A stretch of DNA of 64,000 nucleotides, from positions 249,462-313,461 of the forward strand of contig NZ_JAMXHT010000005.1 of the NCBI RefSeq assembly GCF_023955655.1, read 5' to 3'. The DNA comes from Ralstonia soli (GTDB taxonomy: Bacteria > Pseudomonadota > Gammaproteobacteria > Burkholderiales > Burkholderiaceae). Each line of letters opens with the position of its first letter. The stretch's first letter is position 1. The position numbers were made by a program, and so were the translations under genes. Shown piece after piece: positions 52,489-61,156 of the stretch. The notes beneath the pieces were generated by a model. That model was given only the letters and a program-made list of their open reading frames with translations, searched no databases and was not told the DNA's origin.

Positions 52489-53244
52489 TTAGATGCGGAA
52501 TTCGGGCCAGGACGCCATGTCGGCCGGGCCTTGAATGCGGGTGAGCGGGAACGATGCGTTTTCTGCCAGGCGCTCGATCTGGTCTTTGGCCGGGAAGATC
52601 AGTGCGCCGCGCTCGCCGAGCACGGTGCCCGTGGTGCCGTCTGCATACAGCGCCGAGCCTTCGGGCAGGGCAAACACCTGTTCCGGCGCGTTGATGTCGA
52701 GGAACTCGGCCAGGCGCTCTTCGCGGCTTTCACCGTTGTGGCCGGCGGGTTTGCCGCTGATGAAGTGCGGGTTGATCTGGAACGGCACCAGCCCCAGCGC
52801 ACGCAGCGTCGGCGGCTGCACGATGGGCATGTCGTTGGTGGTGCGGATGGTCGGGCAGGCGACGTTGCTGCCGGCGCTCCAGCCGACGTACGGCGTGCCG
52901 GCGCGCACCTTGGCGCGGATGGTGTCGACGATGTTGGCGTCATACATGCGCTTGAGCAGCGCGAAGGTGTTGCCGCCGCCCACGGCAATGGCATCGGCGT
53001 TCTCGATCGTGCGGCGCGGGTCGCTGCTGTGGTGCAAGGCTTCGAGCTCGTAACCGAGCTGTTCGAACACGGGTTTGACGATGCCTTCGTACGTGTCGAA
53101 GCTGAACGTCACGCCCGCGAAGGGCACGAACACCACCTTGCGCTTCTCGTGCTTGAGCAGCGTGTGAATCTGGTCGGTGGCGTGTTCGAGGTAGCCGAGC
53201 GCGTCCTTGCGGGAGCTGCTCATCAGCAGAATGCGTTGGGTCAT
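52489..53244 (-). CDS. pepE: Peptidase E, alpha-aspartyl dipeptidase family (S51)
   Basis: A 251-residue serine peptidase. The nucleophile is S123 in VGWSAGSNVACP, with D138 in TTNDMP and H160 in INPHF, matching the Salmonella PepE triad arrangement. AIAVGGGNTFALLKRM and VFVPFAG are conserved. PepE cleaves dipeptides with N-terminal aspartate in the cytoplasm. It is 33 nt downstream of the aminotransferase gene and 48 nt before the porin gene. The ribosome-binding site is weak (GGAT). Confidence 0.9.
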   Translation of the reverse strand: MTQRILLMSSSRKDALGYLEHATDQIHTLLKHEKRKVVFVPFAGVTFSFDTYEGIVKPVFEQLGYELEALHHSSDPRRTIENADAIAVGGGNTFALLKRMYDANIVDTIRAKVRAGTPYVGWSAGSNVACPTIRTTNDMPIVQPPTLRALGLVPFQINPHFISGKPAGHNGESREERLAEFLDINAPEQVFALPEGSALYADGTTGTVLGERGALIFPAKDQIERLAENASFPLTRIQGPADMASWPEFRI

Positions 53245-53277
53245 GATCCATCCAATCCGTTTGATGACAATTGCGGT

Positions 53278-54465
53278 TCAGTGCGCGATCGCGCTGGTGA
53301 TGAGCGCGGCCACGCGGTCGATTTCTTCGTGCGTGTTGAAGTAGTGCAGCGAGACGCGCGCCATCGTGCTCACGCCATAGCGCGCGAGGATGGCGTCGGC
53401 CATGAAGTTGCCCGATTCGATGATGCAGTTCTGCTGCTCCAGCGCCGCAACGATGGTGGCCGGGTCCACGCCGCGCACGTTGAAGGGCACGATGCCGATG
53501 CGTTGCGCAGCGTTTTTCGGGCCGTAGATTTCGATGCCCGGAATGTTCGAGAACACGCGCACGGCATAGGCCGTCAGCTCGCGCAAGCGGGCTTCGATGG
53601 CATCGACGCCGACTTGGCTTGCGTAGTCGAGCGCAGCGCCCAGCCCGAGGATGGCCGGCACGATCGGGCAGCCCGCTTCAAAGCGCCGTGCGCCTGCGAC
53701 AAAGCCGATGTTGCCGGTCGCGCGGTCGTAGGCGCCGTTCCACCAGCCGGTGAGCGCGGGCTCTAGCGACTCGATCAGCGATGCCTTGACGTACAGGAAG
53801 CCTGAGCCCTCGGTAGCGCGCAGCGCCTTGCGCCCGCAGCCCGCGAGGAAGTCGCAGCCGAGCGCGGCCACGTCGGTCTTCACCATGCCGGCGCTCTGCG
53901 ATGCGTTGACGAGTGAGAGGGCACCGTGTTCGCGTGCTACCGCGCAGATGGCGGCCGCATCCTGCAGCGCGCCGGTCGAGTTGGGCAGATGCGAGAACGT
54001 CACCAGCCGCGTGCGCGGCGTCATGGCGGCGGCAAACGCTGTGGGGGAGAGCACGCCTTCGGCATCGGCGGCCACCATCTTCACCACCACGCCGCGCGTG
54101 GCTTCCAGCCGCTTCCACGGCAGCAGGTTGCTGAGCATCTCGGTGTCGGCCACGAGAATCTCGTCGCCGGCTCGCCAGTCGATGCCTTGCGCCACCAGCG
54201 AGATGGCCTCGGACGCATTCTTGGTGAAGGCGATCTCGCTTGCCTGCGCGTTCAGGAACGCGGCCAGTTGCGTGCGCACGGCATCGACGCGGGCGTAGGT
54301 TTCCTTGCGGAACGCCGGCAGGTAGATGCCGATGTGCCCCGTGTCGAGCACGTAGCGGCGCACGGTGTCGAGCACGCTGTCGGGCGGCAGCGACGCGGCG
54401 GCCGTATCGAGGTAGATCGTCGACAGCGTGAGTGGCGTGTCCTGACGAATGGCTTGGATATCCAT
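53278..54465 (-). CDS. Class V aminotransferase / cysteine desulfurase-like PLP enzyme
   Basis: A 395-residue fold-type I enzyme. IYLDTAAASLPPDSVLDTVRRYVLD is the SufS/IscS-like start, and LVNASQSAGMVKTDVAALGCDFLAGCGRKALRATEGSGFLYV carries the D-A-Q-like region and the PLP lysine (the K of GRKALR). The usual HK before the lysine is replaced by GRK and there is no desulfurase active cysteine loop that I can see. It is more likely an aminotransferase, lyase or epimerase (kynureninase/isopenicillin N epimerase-like) than a sulfur donor. The ATG at 54465 has AGGAAAG upstream. Confidence 0.83.
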   Translation of the reverse strand: MDIQAIRQDTPLTLSTIYLDTAAASLPPDSVLDTVRRYVLDTGHIGIYLPAFRKETYARVDAVRTQLAAFLNAQASEIAFTKNASEAISLVAQGIDWRAGDEILVADTEMLSNLLPWKRLEATRGVVVKMVAADAEGVLSPTAFAAAMTPRTRLVTFSHLPNSTGALQDAAAICAVAREHGALSLVNASQSAGMVKTDVAALGCDFLAGCGRKALRATEGSGFLYVKASLIESLEPALTGWWNGAYDRATGNIGFVAGARRFEAGCPIVPAILGLGAALDYASQVGVDAIEARLRELTAYAVRVFSNIPGIEIYGPKNAAQRIGIVPFNVRGVDPATIVAALEQQNCIIESGNFMADAILARYGVSTMARVSLHYFNTHEEIDRVAALITSAIAH

Positions 54466-54490
54466 GAGTCTTTCCTGATGCATAAAACAA

Positions 54491-56101
54491 TTACTTGAGC
54501 TTGAGCACCGAGCGCGTGAAGCTGAACAGCGCATCCCCGGCGATGACGCCGCCTGCAAAGGCGCTCATCTCGGCGATGTCCTTGTCGCCGCGCAGGCGCA
54601 GCAGCGCGAACCGGATCGCCAGGCCGATCAGCACGGCAAAGCCGGCCAGCGGCGACGACAGCAACATGCCGGTCGACAGCAGAATGCCGAGCTGGCGCTT
54701 GGCGCCGCCGATCCATTGCAGGATCGCGCCCGGGATGGCCCACAGGATCAGCGCGCGCGCCACTTCCATCGACGTGCCGGCCTTGATGGAGGCGGCATAG
54801 ACGCGGTCCACCGGCGGCAGCAGGCCGCGCTCGAAGAACCCCTTGTGGAACAGGATGACGACGATGCCCGCCACCACAAAACCCGTCATGGCGGAAATCA
54901 GCTGCTGGCGGCGCCCGGCCAGTTCCAGCGCCGGGTCCTTGCCCGAGCCACGCAGCAGGTAGCCCGTCTTCAGGTCGTAGCCCATGTCGGCAAAGGCCGG
55001 GCCGGTGGAAGCCGAGAAGCCCGCGAGCACGGCCAGCGCCGGAGCAGGGAAGCCGATCAGGATGCCGATCGTGAGCGTGATGAGCGCCACCGCAAACGCG
55101 GGAAACCAGCCCGAGTGCATGGCGGCAATCCCGACGATGAGCTCGTGCACGTAGGCGGCAAACGCGGCAAACAGCACGAACGCGACCACCATGCCGGGGG
55201 ACATGCCGTCAAAGCCGGTGACGGCGGTGATGCCCAGTGCGATGAGGGTGTAGATCACGAAGCCGCCGCCGAGAATCCGGCCGGTGCGCGCAGGCGATAC
55301 GTCATCCGAACCGGGGCCGCTGTTGGCTGCGGCGCGCGCACGGCGGATTTCGCCCGCTACCTGGAACAGGGCGACCGTGCCTGCGCCGATCATCAGGCCA
55401 TGCGGAATGTAGGCCTTGGCAATGTCGATGCCGACCAGCGCTTCGGAATAACCGCGCACCAGCAGGCCGATGCCGAACATCGTGAGCGCTGCGAGGTTGC
55501 CGAGGAACGCGGCACCAAACGCCGACATCGGCACGCCAAGCCACGCGCCGGCCACGCCCACCACCACGCCAAGGCCCAGGAACGCTGCCTTGCGCCCGCC
55601 GCGGTCGCCCGCCCAGATGGCTTCGGCCGTGGCCACGCCCGAGGGCCAGCTGCCCGACGCCGGAAACACCTTGCTGCCGAACAGAAAGTACAGCATCGCG
55701 CCGTCCACCAGCATGGCCGCCAGCGCGCCCATCAGCATGGGCGTGGCGAGCTCGGGCATGCCCATCGCATACGGCACGCCGATGGGGATCATCAGCGAGT
55801 TGGCCGCGCCAAACGTGGCCGACGAAATGGCCGTCTGCACGAGGTTCTGCCGCTCCAGCGAGCGAAAGCGCCGTGCGACTTCAATGGGGATGCGCGAGAA
55901 GACGATCGCGATCAGCGCGCCGATGATCGACGTGTTGGCCGAGATGCCGAGGGAGACGATCAGCTGCATGCCGATCATGGCGCCAAACACCGACAGCACG
56001 ATCGAGACGATCAGCAGCAGGGGTTCGAGAAAGCGTGGTGCAGAGGCCGCGCCCTGGCTGCCACTGTCGGGCGCCTCGGTGGTGGTTGGGGTCGGGTACA
56101 T
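54491..56101 (-). CDS. OPT-family oligopeptide transporter
   Basis: A 536-residue inner-membrane protein with 14 or so predicted helices. It has the OPT pattern: LLIVSIVLSVFGAMIGMQLI, IPIGVPYAMGMPELATPMLMG, AWLGVPMSAFGAAFLGNLAA, and KTGYLLRGSGKDPALELAGR (a conserved loop of bacterial members). OPT carriers import peptides, glutathione or siderophore-like compounds by proton symport. It begins the catabolic part of the operon after the IclR gene. The ATG at 56101 was chosen; a GTG three codons earlier is possible. Confidence 0.88.
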   Translation of the reverse strand: MYPTPTTTEAPDSGSQGAASAPRFLEPLLLIVSIVLSVFGAMIGMQLIVSLGISANTSIIGALIAIVFSRIPIEVARRFRSLERQNLVQTAISSATFGAANSLMIPIGVPYAMGMPELATPMLMGALAAMLVDGAMLYFLFGSKVFPASGSWPSGVATAEAIWAGDRGGRKAAFLGLGVVVGVAGAWLGVPMSAFGAAFLGNLAALTMFGIGLLVRGYSEALVGIDIAKAYIPHGLMIGAGTVALFQVAGEIRRARAAANSGPGSDDVSPARTGRILGGGFVIYTLIALGITAVTGFDGMSPGMVVAFVLFAAFAAYVHELIVGIAAMHSGWFPAFAVALITLTIGILIGFPAPALAVLAGFSASTGPAFADMGYDLKTGYLLRGSGKDPALELAGRRQQLISAMTGFVVAGIVVILFHKGFFERGLLPPVDRVYAASIKAGTSMEVARALILWAIPGAILQWIGGAKRQLGILLSTGMLLSSPLAGFAVLIGLAIRFALLRLRGDKDIAEMSAFAGGVIAGDALFSFTRSVLKLK

Positions 56102-56140
56102 GTGTCTCACTCAGGTGTCTTGATGGAGGGGGCGCGTGCT

Positions 56141-56881
56141 TCAGGCGCGCTTGATCAGCCCGATCGCGCGTTCGACCGTCTGGCGGGCTTCGTGCAGCGC
56201 GTCGAGAAATTTGGGTACCGCCTGTTCGTCCAGGCGCTGCACTGGCCCGGCGATGGCGAGGGAGCCAACGACGGTGCGCTTGTCTTTCGACCACAGCGGA
56301 ATCGCCAGGCCCGAGACGCCGGGTACCGCTTCTTCGCTCGTGTAGGCCCAGCCGGCTTCGCGGATGCGCGCGAGGTGTGCATCGAGCGCGGCGCGGTCGA
56401 CCACGTGGCCACGCGCCTTGCGGCATACCTCATCGCACAGGGCCGGGCTCTGGAACGCCAGCATCGCCTTGCCGTGCGAGCCGGTATCAAGCGCAAAGCG
56501 CTGACCTTCTTCGATCGAGAAACGCAGCGGCTGGCCGCTGTGGGCCATGTCCAGGCACAGGCCTTCATGGCCGTCGAGCAGCGACAGGAAGACGGTTTCG
56601 CCGGTTTGCTGCGCGAGGCGGCTCAGCGCCGGTTTGACGACGTCCGTGGGCGAGAGCGTGTGGCGGACGATTTCGCCCAGCTCGAACCAGCGCAGGCCCA
56701 GCGCGTAGCGGCCGAGTTCGTCCTGCACAAGAAAGCCTTCTTCCGCGAAGGTCGCCAGCACGCGCTGCACGACCGCGCGGTGCACGCCGCTGGCAGCGGC
56801 CAAATCCCGCACGCCCCAGACCGATTGCTCGGCGGTGAAGTAGCGCATCAGTTGCAGCGCACCGCTCAGCGATTTCAGCAT
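56141..56881 (-). CDS. IclR-family regulator of the peptide operon
   Basis: A 246-residue regulator. The winged helix is ALQLMRYFTAEQSVWGVRDLAAASGVHRAVVQRVLATFAEEGFLV. The effector domain has SPTDVVKPALSRLAQQTGETVFLSLLDG, SHGKAMLAFQSPALCDEV and GVSGLAIPLWSKDKRTVVGSLAIAG. The ATG at 56881 has AGGAGAG upstream. It is the first gene of the leftward operon, and a palindrome overlapping its leader is a probable operator, suggesting autorepression. Confidence 0.91.
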   Translation of the reverse strand: MLKSLSGALQLMRYFTAEQSVWGVRDLAAASGVHRAVVQRVLATFAEEGFLVQDELGRYALGLRWFELGEIVRHTLSPTDVVKPALSRLAQQTGETVFLSLLDGHEGLCLDMAHSGQPLRFSIEEGQRFALDTGSHGKAMLAFQSPALCDEVCRKARGHVVDRAALDAHLARIREAGWAYTSEEAVPGVSGLAIPLWSKDKRTVVGSLAIAGPVQRLDEQAVPKFLDALHEARQTVERAIGLIKRA

Positions 56882-56883
56882 GG

Positions 56884-56910
56884 TGTCTCTCCTATAGAGA
56901 CAGTGTCTCT
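56884..56910 (-). promoter_or_regulatory. Probable IclR operator upstream of the peptide operon
   Basis: AGAGACA G TGTCTCT (56896-56910) is a perfect 15-bp odd palindrome. A further TGTCTCT half-site lies at 56884-56890, 20 bp from the second arm and overlapping the ribosome-binding site. Repressor binding here would block leader and translation start of iclR. Confidence 0.6.
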
Positions 56911-57064
56911 GTAAATGTTCGCGCAGTTTGCAAATGGACAAGCCGAAACGCTATTCGGGTAAACGCTGTTCTTTTATTTATGTCTGGTTTTGCGCACTTC
57001 TCGTGCGCCCCTGTCGGCGGGCGAATGCAGAACCGCACCCCTCGGTGGTGGGGTATTCCAAAGA

Positions 57065-57087
57065 AAAGCCGCCTTTTGGGCGGCTTT
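57065..57087. terminator. Bidirectional terminator-like hairpin upstream of flhA
   Basis: AAAGCCGCC TTTTG GGCGGCTTT, a 9-bp perfect stem with a 5-nt loop and short T runs on both strands. It marks the right boundary of the inserted peptide operon and would isolate flhA, which then needs a promoter in the last 35 bp or read-through. Confidence 0.6.
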
Positions 57088-57121
57088 CTCGGTTCTTCGG
57101 TTTGGCGGCGTGGGCAGCAAG

Positions 57122-59254
57122 ATGGCATTCATCGAAAAGCCCCCGCTGCAAGCCCCCCTACTGATGAACGCCGCACTGCTCCGAGTCCAAAGCTTCCTGC
57201 GCCAGGGCGACTACCGCTCGGCCGCCGGCCCGGTGCTGATCATCCTGATCCTGGCGATGATGGTGCTGCCGCTGCCGCCGTTCATCCTGGACTTGCTGTT
57301 CACGTTCAACATCGCGCTGTCGATCATCGTGCTGCTGATCAGCATGCACACGCTCAAGCCGCTGGATTTCTCGTCGTTTCCGAGCATCCTGCTGATCACC
57401 ACGCTGATGCGGCTGTCGCTGAACGTGGCGTCCACCCGCGTGGTGCTGATGGACGGCCACACCGGCCCGGACGCGGCCGGCAAGGTGATCGAAGCCTTCG
57501 GCCACTTCCTGGTGGGTGGCAACTACACCGTCGGCATCGTGCTGTTCGTCATCCTGGTGATCATCAACTTCATGGTGATCAGCAAGGGCGCGGGCCGGAT
57601 TGCCGAGGTCAGCGCGCGCTTCACCCTCGATGCCATGCCCGGCAAGCAGATGGCCATCGACGCCGACCTGAACGCCGGCCTGATCCGCGAAGACGAAGCC
57701 CGCAAGCGCCGCACGGCCATCGCGCAGGAAGCCGAGTTCTTCGGCTCCATGGACGGTGCCAGCAAGTTCGTGCGCGGCGACTCGGTGGCGGGCATCGCCA
57801 TTCTGCTCATCAATATCGTCGGCGGCCTGGCCGTGGGCGTGCTCCAGCACGGCATGGACATCGGCCACGCTGTCACCAACTACACGCTGCTGACCATCGG
57901 CGACGGCCTGGTCGCGCAGATTCCGGCGCTGGTCATCTCCACCGCGGCGGGCATCATGGTCAGCCGCGTGTCGACCGACAAGGACGTCGGCCAGCAACTG
58001 TCGAGCGAGCTGTTTGCCATGCCGATGGTGCTGATGACCACCGCCGGCGTGCTGGGCCTGCTGGGCATGGTGCCGGGCATGCCGCACATCCCGTTCATCC
58101 TGTTTGGCGGCGGCCTGGGCTATCTGGGCTGGTACCTCAAGAAGAAGCGCGAGACGCCCGAAGTCGAGCCCGTGCTGCAGGCGATTGCCCCGGTCGATAC
58201 GCCGGAAGCCAGTTGGGACGACGTGTCATGGGTCGACGTGCTGGGCCTGGAGATCGGCTACCGCCTGATCCCGCTGGTCGATAAGAGCCAGGACGGCGAG
58301 CTGCTACGGCGGATCAAGGGCATCCGCAAGAAGTTCACGCAGGACATGGGTTTCCTGGCGCCGGTGGTGCACATCCGCGACAACCTGGAGCTGGGTCCAT
58401 CGTCGTACCGCATCACGCTCAAGGGCGTGGAAATCGGGCAGGGCGAGGTGCAGCAGGGCAAGTTCCTGGCCATCAACCCGGGTGGCCAGGATGGTCGCCT
58501 GGGCACACAACTGCCCGGCACGCCCACCGTGGACCCGACCTTTGGCCTGCCGGCCATGTGGATCACCGCCGATGTGCGCGACCGCGCGCAGGCCGAGGGC
58601 TACACCGTGGTCGATTGCAGCACGGTCATCGCCACCCACGTCAATCAGTTGATTTACACCCATAGCACCGAGCTTCTCGGCCGTTTGGAAGTGCAGCAGT
58701 TGCTCGATCATTTGGCCAAGGAAGCACCGAAGCTGGTCGAAGACGTCGTGCCCAAGCTGTTGCCCGTCGCGACCGTGCAGAAGGTGCTGCAGAACCTGCT
58801 GGACGAAGGCCTGCACATCCGCGACATCCGCACCATCGTCGAGACGCTGGCGGAGCACGGAGGCAGGACGCAAGACCCCGCCGAACTCACCGCCGCCGTG
58901 CGGATCGCGCTGGGCCGGGCGATTGCCCAGCAGCTGTTCCCGAACAAGACCGAAATGCAGGTCGTCACGCTTGACCCGAATCTGGAGAACATCTTGCTGC
59001 AAAGCGTCGTTGGCTCGAATGCCGGCCCGATCGAACCGCAACTGGCGGACTCGCTCATGCAAGCCGCCGCCGATTCGTCGCGCCAGCACGAGCAGATGGG
59101 CCAGACGGGCGTCCTGCTCGTGCCGCCCGCACTGCGCCCGATGCTTGCACGCCTGTTCAAGCGTGCTGCACCGAGCCTGCGCGTGCTCTCGCACGCAGAA
59201 ATTCCAGATCACCGAACGATTAAGGTTGTCGCCATGCTTGGAGGCCGCGCATGA
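57122..59254 (+). CDS. flhA: Flagellar export gate protein FlhA
   Basis: A 710-residue export gate ring protein. Eight N-terminal helices are followed by the cytoplasmic nonamer domain. Family landmarks include AAGPVLIILILAMMVLPLPPFILDLLFTFN, AFGHFLVGGNYTVGIVLFVI, DLNAGLIREDEARKRR, GSMDGASKFVRGD (FHIPEP signature region) and DGELLRRIKGIRKKFTQDMGFL. A second ATG at 57164 would give 696 residues and align better with E. coli FlhA (692); neither start has a strong ribosome-binding site. It overlaps flhF by 4 nt. Confidence 0.97.
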   Translation: MAFIEKPPLQAPLLMNAALLRVQSFLRQGDYRSAAGPVLIILILAMMVLPLPPFILDLLFTFNIALSIIVLLISMHTLKPLDFSSFPSILLITTLMRLSLNVASTRVVLMDGHTGPDAAGKVIEAFGHFLVGGNYTVGIVLFVILVIINFMVISKGAGRIAEVSARFTLDAMPGKQMAIDADLNAGLIREDEARKRRTAIAQEAEFFGSMDGASKFVRGDSVAGIAILLINIVGGLAVGVLQHGMDIGHAVTNYTLLTIGDGLVAQIPALVISTAAGIMVSRVSTDKDVGQQLSSELFAMPMVLMTTAGVLGLLGMVPGMPHIPFILFGGGLGYLGWYLKKKRETPEVEPVLQAIAPVDTPEASWDDVSWVDVLGLEIGYRLIPLVDKSQDGELLRRIKGIRKKFTQDMGFLAPVVHIRDNLELGPSSYRITLKGVEIGQGEVQQGKFLAINPGGQDGRLGTQLPGTPTVDPTFGLPAMWITADVRDRAQAEGYTVVDCSTVIATHVNQLIYTHSTELLGRLEVQQLLDHLAKEAPKLVEDVVPKLLPVATVQKVLQNLLDEGLHIRDIRTIVETLAEHGGRTQDPAELTAAVRIALGRAIAQQLFPNKTEMQVVTLDPNLENILLQSVVGSNAGPIEPQLADSLMQAAADSSRQHEQMGQTGVLLVPPALRPMLARLFKRAAPSLRVLSHAEIPDHRTIKVVAMLGGRA

Positions 59255-61134
59255 AGATGCATCGATTCACCGGACTGACGTCGCGCGACGTGTTGCGCAA
59301 GGTCCGCGACCAGTTGGGCGATGGCGCGCTGATCCTCTCGAACCGCGCCGTGCCGGGCGGTATTGAAATCATCGCCGCGTGCGATTCGCACCTCGATGCG
59401 CTGATCGACAACCCGATGCCGCAAGCCGCCGAGCGCCGTCCGGCCTCGCCCGCGCCGGTTCCGGAACCGGCGCCTGCCGCGCCTGTGGTGGCCACGGTTG
59501 CTGCTGCGGCTGCGGCTGCGCCTGCCGCCGAGGCTCAGGCGGAATCGGCGGCGCCGGGCGCACTGGCCCGCCTGCGCAACCGCTTCATCGCGTCGCGCCG
59601 CGCGGCTGCGCAGGAAGCAGTCACGCCGGTACCGGCTGCAGTGGCTCAGACCAAGCCGGCCGGCCGCACGCTGCAAACGCGCGTGGATGACGATGTAGTA
59701 CTGGGTGCCTCGGCAGAGGCGCCGGCTGACGATGCGCTGGTGGTTTCGCCCCGCATGCTGGCTGTGCTCGACCGCGCAAACGAGGAAGCCGCGCAGGCGC
59801 TGGCCAGCACGGCGCAGTTCATCGCCCGCCGCACCGTGGTGGAAGACGAAGAGCAGGCGCCCGCTGAATCGACCGCCCGCGTTGCCGCCCGCCGCGAACA
59901 CGCGCGCGAGAGCGACCAACCGGCCTCGCTGCGCAGCTTTGCCGAGCGCGTGGAAGCCCAGGCGCGCAGCCTGCGCGCCGAACAGCAGAAGGCCGAGACG
60001 CTCAAGGCAGAGGCTGAAGCCCGCAAGCCATCCGACATCTTTGTCCGCATGGAAGACACGATGGACATGCCCGACGCCCCGCGCGAAGACATGAGCCTGC
60101 AGCGTTCGGCCATCAAGGCGGACCTGACGGAGAGCATCCGTGCCGAAAACGACGTGATGACCCGCCGCATGGTCGGCGAGATCGAAACGCTCAAGAGCAC
60201 GCTGACCGACGCCATGTCGAGCCTCGCCTCGCTGGGTGTGAAGCTGGGCGACCCGGTGCGTACGCGCCTGTTCCAGACCATGCTCAATGCGGGGTTCTCG
60301 GCGCAGCTCACGCGCTACGTGCTCGAGAACATGCCGCAGCACGACACGTTTGATGGCGCACTGGACTTCGTGCAGCGCGCCATCGAGAAGAACCTGACCA
60401 CCGTGTCGGATGAAAACAGCCTGCTCGACCAGGGCGGCGTGTTTGCCCTGATGGGCCCGACCGGCGTGGGCAAGACCACCACCACCGCCAAGCTGGCCGC
60501 GCGCTTTGTGCTGCGCCATGGTGCATCGCGCGTGGCACTGCTCTCGACCGACAGCTACCGGATCGGCGGCCACGAACAGCTGCGCATCTACGGCAAGATC
60601 CTGGGCGTTACGGTGCATGCCGTCAAAGACGCGCAAGACCTGAGCCTGGCGCTGGCCGACCTGCGCGAGAAGCACGTGGTGCTGATCGACACCATCGGCA
60701 TGAGCCAGCGTGACCGCGCCGTGTCTGAACAGATCGCGATGCTGCATGCAGTTGGCCCGTCCATCAAACGCCTGCTGCTGCTGAACGCCACGAGCAACGG
60801 CAAGACGCTCGACGAAGTGGTGGGTGCCTACCGTGATGCCAACCTGGCCGGCTGCATCCTCACCAAGATCGACGAGGCCGCTTCCGTGGGCCACGCAATG
60901 GACGTGATGATCCGCCGCCGCCTGCCGCTGCACTACGTGTCGTACGGCCAGCGCGTGCCGGAAGACATTGCCGTGCCGAACAAGAAGCTGCTGATTCACC
61001 GCTCGTTCCGCGCGGGTGCCGAGCAGTCGTCGTTCACGCTGGACTCGGATGAATCGCTGCTGGTGGCACAAGGCTCCGCCGTCCGTGGCCAGCTCGACCG
61101 CGAACCCGGCCTGGCCGCTTTCGATTTCGCCTGA
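59251..61134 (+). CDS. flhF: Flagellar placement GTPase FlhF
   Basis: A 627-residue SRP-type GTPase. The N-terminal B region starts MKMHRFTGLTSRDVLRKVRDQLGDGALILSN and is followed by a long Ala/Pro/Glu-rich linker (residues about 60-290). The NG domain has the P-loop GPTGVGKTTTTAKLA near residue 405, LLSTDSYRIGGHEQLRIYG, VLIDTIGMSQRD (the family DTAG is DTIG here) and TKIDEAASVGHAMD. It sets pole position and number of flagella with FlhG. It is about 200 residues longer than the Pseudomonas protein because of the linker. Confidence 0.96.
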   Translation: MKMHRFTGLTSRDVLRKVRDQLGDGALILSNRAVPGGIEIIAACDSHLDALIDNPMPQAAERRPASPAPVPEPAPAAPVVATVAAAAAAAPAAEAQAESAAPGALARLRNRFIASRRAAAQEAVTPVPAAVAQTKPAGRTLQTRVDDDVVLGASAEAPADDALVVSPRMLAVLDRANEEAAQALASTAQFIARRTVVEDEEQAPAESTARVAARREHARESDQPASLRSFAERVEAQARSLRAEQQKAETLKAEAEARKPSDIFVRMEDTMDMPDAPREDMSLQRSAIKADLTESIRAENDVMTRRMVGEIETLKSTLTDAMSSLASLGVKLGDPVRTRLFQTMLNAGFSAQLTRYVLENMPQHDTFDGALDFVQRAIEKNLTTVSDENSLLDQGGVFALMGPTGVGKTTTTAKLAARFVLRHGASRVALLSTDSYRIGGHEQLRIYGKILGVTVHAVKDAQDLSLALADLREKHVVLIDTIGMSQRDRAVSEQIAMLHAVGPSIKRLLLLNATSNGKTLDEVVGAYRDANLAGCILTKIDEAASVGHAMDVMIRRRLPLHYVSYGQRVPEDIAVPNKKLLIHRSFRAGAEQSSFTLDSDESLLVAQGSAVRGQLDREPGLAAFDFA

Positions 61135-61156
61135 GTCAGAAAAAGAAGAGGCGACC

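Noticed and set aside
51208-53766. Plus-strand open frame of 852 codons across the porin and peptidase genes
   Set aside because: It lies wholly antisense to three well-supported genes, is rich in Arg/His/Gly/Ala/Gln as expected for the complement of GC-rich codons, and shows no domain or plausible start.
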